A stretch of DNA of 64,000 bases, taken from positions 310,001-374,000 of the forward strand of contig JALNQF010000003.1 of NCBI GenBank assembly GCA_028456385.1, written 5' to 3'. The position numbers were made by a program, and so were the translations under genes. This document shows positions 57,687 to 64,000 of the stretch, piece by piece. The notes beneath the pieces were generated by a model, which saw only the letters and a program-made list of their open reading frames with translations, did no database searches and had not been told where the DNA came from. Every line of letters begins with the position of its first letter. Position 1 is the stretch's first letter. This DNA is from Ophiosphaerella korrae (Eukaryota > Ascomycota > Dothideomycetes > Pleosporales > Phaeosphaeriaceae).

Positions 57687-58387
57687 ATGCCAAACCCCCA
57701 CGTCTTCTTCGATATCTCCATTGGCGGTACGCCTGCTGGCCGTATTGTAATGGAGCTCTTTGCCGACCAGGTCCCTAAGGTGCGTTTGGAGTTCCACTGG
57801 CTACCCCGCCATCAGAGATTGTAGCTCAGAGCTGACCACGATGTCGCAGACTGCAGAGAACTTCCGCGCCCTTTGCACTGGTGAGAAGGGCACTGGCCGC
57901 TCCGGCAAGCCCCTCCACTATCAGGGCTCCTCGTTCCATCGCGTCATCCCCCAATTCATGCTCCAGGGCGGTGACTTCACCCGCGGCAACGTATGTTCTC
58001 CGTACCAAGAACACACATACAAGATGACATCTAAGATTCAAGGCTGATTGTTGATAGGGTACTGGTGGTGAGTCCATCTACGGCGAGAAGTTCGAGGACG
58101 AGAACTTCAACCTAAAGCACACTGGCCCCGGTGTTCTCTCCATGGCTAACGCTGGCCCGGGAACGTAAGCGCTCCCCAGTCAATTTTTCCGACCGTGTCT
58201 AACCCCATCTAGCAACGGCTCGCAGTTTTTCATTTGCACTGTCAAGACCTCTTGGCTTGACGGCAAGCACGTTGTCTTCGGACAAGTCAGGGAGGGCCTC
58301 GACGTTGTCCAGGCTGTTGAGCGTGTTGGATCTGGCACTGGCAAGACCTCCAAGACTGTCACCATCGAGAAGTCCGGCCAGTTGTAG
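57687..58387 (+). CDS. CPR1: Cyclophilin A-type peptidyl-prolyl isomerase
   Basis: Cytosolic peptidyl-prolyl cis-trans isomerase that binds cyclosporin A, 171 residues. Exons: 57687-57779, 57850-57990, 58058-58164, 58213-58387, all in phase. The start [14 protein letters not shown] is typical. Active-site and drug-binding segments are visible: [15 protein letters not shown] (catalytic Arg in HRVIP), the [12 protein letters not shown] loop, [16 protein letters not shown] and the tryptophan-bearing [12 protein letters not shown], which marks the cyclosporin-sensitive type. No signal or targeting peptide. Short introns and even codon use suggest a housekeeping, highly expressed gene. Paralogues may exist elsewhere, so the symbol is by family. 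Confidence 0.95.
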
Positions 58388-61300
58388 ACGAAAGTTGCAG
58401 TTGGTTCGAGATTGGATGGTGCGGATCGTCAACAGAGGCGCTCTGACACAAAAGTATCACGAGATGACGATGTGACGACAAGGACGGGCGGATCGATCTT
58501 AGTACTGTAATGGGAAATGAAATGATCAATGCCCGTTCCAAATTGACGCTCAAAGCTTGTGTGTGATACTTGACCTCTTTACGACCATCCTCTTAGGCAG
58601 CGTGACGCATCCAAATCCACTTTCGATATGAAGATCAATGACACCGGATGCTCAATAACGAATCTGGAGCTCTAAATTTACATGTCCTTTTGTTCAGTTT
58701 CCTATCGTCTAGGTTCTATGACACACTTCACATTTTACCATCCTAGTTTTTGAAACCAACGTCAACCATTACTGCATCCTCACTCTGGGAGGTCCAGGTT
58801 GGCAGTAAAGCCTTGAAGTAAAGCCAAATTAACTAAAGAATAAGAATCCTGCAATGTTCACTAAGCGTTATAGACATCCTTGCCTGAACTTCTTACTGAA
58901 AGTAGCGGATAGCCTGCACTAAGGCGCTTCTCTGCAATGGACGAAAAAGTCCGAGTGGCAAAATCAATATATATTTTGAAGATTTGCTGCTTATCTTTCG
59001 ACTACCCCGAGTTTCATTTGAGGAAACTCCGATCTCAGCAATGCCCAATAGAAAGCTGACCCAAAGCGACAAGACTGCCAACGTCATGAAAATGAAAGGA
59101 AACAGTATCAAAGGCATTTCGAACCCGGGGAGATGGATCCAAGTGCTGATCTAAATGCAATCAGGAGAATCAGGAAGCTGATTTGAATGCATTGTACAGC
59201 ATGACACAAGAAAAGCAAAGACGAAGAACGTGCGCAACGTAAACAGTGAAGATAATCTGTAATGAATCCCGTCTGCTGCTTCATCAAATCATCTCCCTCT
59301 GTGCAGCGTTCTAGGCCTTGTCGCTCATACTTTAGTCAATTTTGTGTGTTAGTGCCCTTGCCTCGTGAATGGAAAGCACGCTCATAGGTTGCATGCCCTT
59401 GGGGCTGACAAGTATGGCTTGAGATGGGGGTATGAAAAACCGGATGGTCGTTGCAGGTTCACCGGTGAGTGCAACAAGTGTGAGTGTAGTACTCAATGAG
59501 CAAGCGTCGAAGAGGCATTGGTATCGTTCCAATCACACGCGTGGCAACACACATGTTGAGTGTCCGTGTGTCGGCACATCAAAAAGGAATGCCATGATTT
59601 GCCATATAATCGCCATGAACATGGTCAAAAAGAGGGCGTCGAGCAAATGCCTGTGTAGCCAGGGGTGAATTCGCAGGGCGTAGGTGGTGACTTTCTTAAG
59701 GCGGAATACTACTCGCACTGAGTCCTTCGCGCGGTGGGAATACACTGCTGCCTAAGCCGTTGCGCAGGGTGAGCAATAAGATGCGTAACGCTCTTACTTG
59801 ATGCGGTTGATTGCAGAGATGAGCGTGGAGTCATCGCCTCCAGGACTGACGTATAGCGAGCTTACGAAGCGACTACGACGTGGGGTATAAGCAGCAAGCA
59901 ATGAGCTCGGTTCAAATTATAAGAATAATTCACAGGTTAGATTAGCAGCTGCAGGTAGGTTAATCGTTCAGAGATGTTTGGTCAATGTAGAGCAATGAGT
60001 GTCTTTGGGAATGGTGTCATCGTGTGGGTACCCAGGGCCACGGGGCACGCATTCCCACGGAGCGGCTTGAAAGCCTCAAGTGGGTTCTGCTGAAATGGCA
60101 ATCCAATGCGAGCGTACGACGAGGCGAGCAAAGGAACTGTTGGAGGACCCGTAGCAGTGGGCAGAACGTGGTGCATCAAGGTATTGGTCCGGTGCAGCGC
60201 CTTGTTCTGTAAGTACAGGCTAAACTAGGGACTCGATGGAAGCAGACAGAATGATGAGAAAATGTGCTGAGGTGGATTGTGCGTTGTGGTGTCGTGGCAC
60301 ACGTATATTGTGTTGATTGGCTCGACAGCACGCACAATAAGGCAGTAGTCGAAATTAAGAATGGAAGCAATTGAAATTCACACGTAGCGTCTCTTCAGGT
60401 ATTGTCATTTCTCAACAATCAGAACGACGATGCTGGGCTGAGAGTGAGCCAGTGGTGTTGGTGGTGAATGAACGTATCACGTGTGGCGAATGGGGGCTTG
60501 GCGGGCCACAGGAGCTGCATGACACCTTCCCCAAGAGGATAGCGATTGGAGGATTTGGTGCTTTGCTAGAGGCGCCGCGATCTGCTGGTCTATCAGTCTT
60601 GTGAGCACTCTTGGTCAGGTCGCATCTTGCAAGTTGCAACTCGATGGGACGTTCACACGAAATGGGCGGAGACGTGGTCCTTGCGAGCGGCCCAGATAAT
60701 TGCTGTGCCTATCGCTTCGGTACCATGATAGGTAGGTACTACACAGGGCATAGTACAGCACATCATCCATGGTTAGAGAAAGAGATGGTGGCATAGACGA
60801 CTCGAGGTTGTGGCTAATGTGGGACATTCCGATATTCGCAGCGGAGGCCAGCCTGCAGCAGATGACGTTGGAAGTACGACGCCTACCGCGCTTTTGTCTG
60901 GCCATTGTCTGCTGACAGCCGGGGCAGCCCGTTGAGCTGGAAAAGCGCGGAGGCTGCACGTGGGAGCGATCAGCCACCGTCCGTGGAGCGTCCCGCTGGC
61001 GTCCGGGTCCGACTATCCGAAGAAGCATTGCGCAAGTCGGACAGCCAGAGTCAGTTGCACAACCACTTCGCCAACTGCAGCAACAAACAGGCGGCAGCCC
61101 AGGGCCAACCTGGCGTTGCGGGCGCTGCTGGAGGGTTGCGCGCTGAGTGAGCACCGCCCTGGGCCGCCTGCATGCGCTCACTTTTTGCAGAGTGCCTAGA
61201 TGAAGGTCGCCTGCAATGGCTGCAGAAGCGGTGCGGCGAGCGTTGCGCGAGGCGACCAAATGGTGATGATGAAGCACGGCTGATTCGCCCATAGCAGGTG

Positions 61301-61867
61301 AGCATCGATGCATCGGGCAGCCAAATGCCGGGGGCTGGCCGCCATGGCGCAGCTCGGCGCGTGCGATTCGCTGCGTCTGAGGCCAAGGCAGCGGAGGTGG
61401 TGCTGCTTTGCAAGGGCATTCGTTGGTGGTGATCGAAAAGCGACTCCCAATCGGACTGGCAGGTCCCTCGCAGACGTCTGGACCCGCACCAGACGTCGAC
61501 TCCTCCAGGCAGCCCCAGTCACCGTTATCCCACGCCATATGCGCTACGCCTTCATTCGCGGGGCGTGCCTGTGAATAGTCTGCGTTTTCCGCCTTTAATT
61601 CGTTTTGGCCCTGCCGACGCCTCGTGCCAGGTCACCCGTTCGTGCGCTGTCTCTGATCGCTGCACCTACCAGCTTCCGCTTCACTGCTCCGCGTTGGACC
61701 TACATATACACCCGGTCATAGTATGGCGGTTCTTGGGTAACCCATTTGTACCTCGGACCAATATCCTGTTTTTAATATACACCTTTTGCTCACCACCCCC
61801 ATCGCCATCGCCATCGCCATCGCCATCGCCATCGCCACCCTCATCAGCCAGCCCCATTGATACCAAC
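58388..61867. other. 3.5 kb intergenic, no convincing gene
   Basis: Covers the cyclophilin terminator and a long region before the 454-residue gene. A minus-strand frame of 307 codons (61538-60615) is cysteine-, arginine- and histidine-rich in a way typical of antisense GC-rich sequence, and was not accepted. Two hydrophobic minus-strand frames (59117-58893 and 59745-59533) might be parts of a small membrane-protein gene but cannot be joined convincingly. From 60860 the sequence becomes GC-rich. Confidence 0.45.
61799..61835. repeat. (CATCGC) hexamer array in a 5' leader
   Basis: About six copies of CATCGC immediately upstream (33-69 bases) of the ATG at 61868. It can be read in frame as Pro-Ser repeats, but no ATG precedes it in that frame, so it is taken as leader. 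Confidence 0.85.
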
Positions 61868-63282
61868 ATGTCGCGAACGGTGCATTGGCCACACTACGAG
61901 TCGAGTAACAGCACTCACTCGGCCCGTAGCGGCAGCGAGCGTTCCTACGACACAAATCCCACAGAGTATAGCGACCGCCGTCCGTCGCTGGTCCATGATG
62001 AGACCTGCCACGGTCGAGTAGAGGGCATCGACCAGGACTACTTTGCCCCAGAACATGACAGCGACCGATATGACGTCCTCCCGGCTCGTTCGTCTGTCGA
62101 GACATACGCATCAACAAGCGAGGAAGACATAGCCGACGACGACGACGACATGGACGACCTGCCAGAATACGAAGTTCCTCACTACCACCAAGCACCACGC
62201 ACATGCGAGGCCCTCCCAACAACTCCTCGCGACTTTGCTGAACTCTTCCCTACCGGCAAGCGCATATCGATACGGCACGATGATGCAACAATCGACGGCA
62301 ATATGAACTTGCGTGTAGATACCCAGGTCGAAGAGCGAGGGCACAGGAAACAGAGCTACACACTCTTCCACCTACGCATGCAAGATCTGCGTACCCGCGA
62401 GTTCTCCCTGCGGCGGTACTGCCGCGAGTCTGGCCGTGAGGTCTGCCACTCAATACGGAAGTACCAGAAGCCTCCAGCTGAAAAGCGACCTGTGCTGCAG
62501 CGCGCAAGCACCGCCCTTGCCAGCTTAGTCAAGTCTGACACCCGGCCCTCGGCGTCATCAGGTCTTAAGCGCTCGGATTCTGGCTATGAGTCGATGCCCA
62601 GCTGTGTTGACCAGCATGCGTCAGTGGATGACTCAAGGTCCAAGTCCGTAGGCTACTCCAAAGGCCGCGCACTAATACCTACCAACACCATCAAATTGGA
62701 GTTCTCCAACTATGCCCATCTGGACATCAAGCGGAGAGGCACCAGACAATACAAGCGCTATGCTTTCGAACATTGGGGCAACGACTATTCCTGGAAGCGA
62801 ATTGTCAAAAAGGAGAACGATGACGAAAGTGTTTCTTACTATCTCGTCCGCGACGACAATGACAAAGTGCCATTAGCCCATATTTGCCCTGTGCAGCTTA
62901 CCCCACAAGAAGCGTATGACGAACAAGCACGCGGTGGCTGGGTCCCGCCATGTTACATGCGCATCACTGACAATCACATTCTAAGCTCCGAGACTGACAT
63001 ATCAGAGTAAGTGACAGCCAGGCACACGGCCCTTCAGCTACTAATGCACTATCTAGTGTCGTTGTTGCGACAGGTCTCATGACCCTCGTGGACGACTGCA
63101 TCAAGCGTCGATTCCACACAAAGCAAAGCGCGCAGTTGCACATTCCCCTCATGCGAAACGCAAGCTTCAAAATGAACGTGGAGTATATCGGTCCTATGAA
63201 ACTTATTGACGAGGTGTTCCACCGAAATACTAGCCCGAGGAAACAATCGTCATCATCGCGCCACGCTCCAGTAGAAACGTAG
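61868..63282 (+). CDS. Uncharacterised protein of 454 residues
   Basis: Family not recognised. Exons 61868-63006 and 63057-63282, phase 2, 50-base intron with a CTAAT branch-like site and a good GTAAGT donor. Start at the first in-frame ATG (MSRTVHWPHYESS). The first 150 residues are Ser/Asp-rich and acidic (DIADDDDDMDDLPEYEV). The middle shows a folded core: SYTLFHLRMQDLRTREFSLRRY, then KLEFSNYAHLDIKRRGTRQY, EHWGNDYSWKRIVKKE, and VSYYLVRDDNDKVPLAHICP, with aromatic, alternating strands. The spliced end continues VVVATGLMTLVDDCIKRRFH. A phosphoinositide- or lipid-binding fold would be a guess only. It is conserved-looking and intact. No neighbour hints at function. Confidence 0.8.
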
Positions 63283-64000
63283 TTCACATTCATGCGCAGC
63301 ACCCTGCGCAACTCGTACATAATCGCTCCCAACTGTCTAGGTTCATTTGTTGGGATACGACACTCTGCGTTCCCACTGTACGTGCGTTGGTTTGTAGTCA
63401 CCTTGACTTTGTTGTACATTGGGTTTCGGACATGCATGGGTTCACATGATGCATGGCAACTAGGTTCCTTATCTGCATAGCTTCGCAATTGGGCAGGTTG
63501 TTTGCTGCCTCCGCAAAACCTCGCGGAGACAGAAGAGCGTCTTCACTTTGGACAAATCGTCATTTGGTACATACAAGGCCTTTTAATTGGGTCCTTTTTA
63601 ATAATGAGCTCACGACCAAAGCCTCATAGGCTTGTCTCACGAATTCGATATTTTGGTTTGGGAAATCCTTCCCTCAGACACTCCAATCTTCCTTACTATG
63701 GTCCCCGTGTCAATAACTTGGAATGTTCACTATTGCCTTGCTTGCCCATGCGACTGCTAGCACCAACAGCTAACTTTTGTGTTACGCTTGGGCTAGCTCT
63801 CCTACAAAGTTTTCCCATCATGCTGCGTGTCTGGTGCAAGGCTTCAAGGTCAAGGTAACAGTTTCAGTCTAAGACCCTTTTCCGTGATCACAGACAGTAT
63901 TGGCTGCGAAGGTAAGGTTTCCGACAGGCGCCCCATATCTACTGATGTTGTACAGAATCAATTCATGACAAACATAGCAGGCCAATTGTTTGAGAAATCA
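63283..64000. other. Trailing intergenic to window end
   Basis: 718 bases after the 454-residue gene. A plus-strand frame (63502-63858) does not resemble a family. Nothing else supported. Confidence 0.55.

Noticed and set aside
60615..61538. 307-codon minus-strand frame
   Set aside because: Composition (many Cys, Arg, His, Pro) looks like antisense of a GC-rich non-coding stretch. No domain pattern and no supported start.
1..64000. tRNA and rRNA genes
   Set aside because: A scan for T-arm-like strings and conserved rRNA segments gave nothing convincing. A tRNAscan-SE run would be decisive.

Overview
The window looks like nuclear DNA of a filamentous ascomycete (Pezizomycotina), most probably a dothideomycete of the Pleosporales type. 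The reasons are single-gene transcripts, introns of about 50-70 bases with GT...AG ends, and conserved fungal families (MOB3/phocein, HRQ1, AIM41, NUP170, ARV1, VMA9, DUF8035, cyclophilin) next to accessory genes (AA9 oxygenase, cytochrome P450, Crinkler-type NTPase-nuclease). The taxonomic placement is inference from gene content. Exon boundaries were derived by hand from reading frame, splice signals and family resemblance. No transcript data were available.

Region 1, about 1-26.8 kb, is a GC-rich, mostly housekeeping block. It holds a MOB3/phocein fragment cut by the window edge, a C2H2 plus fungal-specific-domain transcription factor behind a 2.2 kb gene-free leader, and a secreted AA9 lytic polysaccharide monooxygenase. 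It continues with the HRQ1 helicase, an MFS sugar transporter, an EXPERA/TMEM97 membrane protein, a DUF8035 protein, AIM41, the inner-ring nucleoporin NUP155/NUP170, ARV1 and a very small gene for V-ATPase subunit e (VMA9).

Region 2, about 26.8-43.5 kb, is gene-poor, more AT-rich and accessory. It carries an orphan protein with polyproline tracts, a MITE-like element with about 47-base terminal inverted repeats and TA flanks, a CoA-binding protein, a secreted M28 aminopeptidase and a GNAT acetyltransferase. It also contains a kinase-WD40 gene broken by three in-frame TAG codons, all explicable as CAG-to-TAG changes of the RIP type. Beside it is the most notable gene of the window: a three-exon, 853-residue protein joining a Ser/Pro repeat region, a P-loop NTPase and a restriction-endonuclease-like domain, the architecture of Crinkler (CR) effectors.

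Region 3, about 43.5-56.7 kb, has a large conserved-looking protein of unknown function. It then has four genes of tailoring-enzyme families (anthrone-oxygenase-like DUF1772, NmrA-like reductase, FAD monooxygenase, P450). These could be part of a metabolite or aromatic-degradation cluster, but no backbone synthase lies in the window. Region 4, 56.7-64 kb, returns to ordinary content: cyclophilin A and an uncharacterised 454-residue protein separated by 3.5 kb without a convincing gene. I recognised no tRNA, rRNA, CRISPR array or intact transposase.
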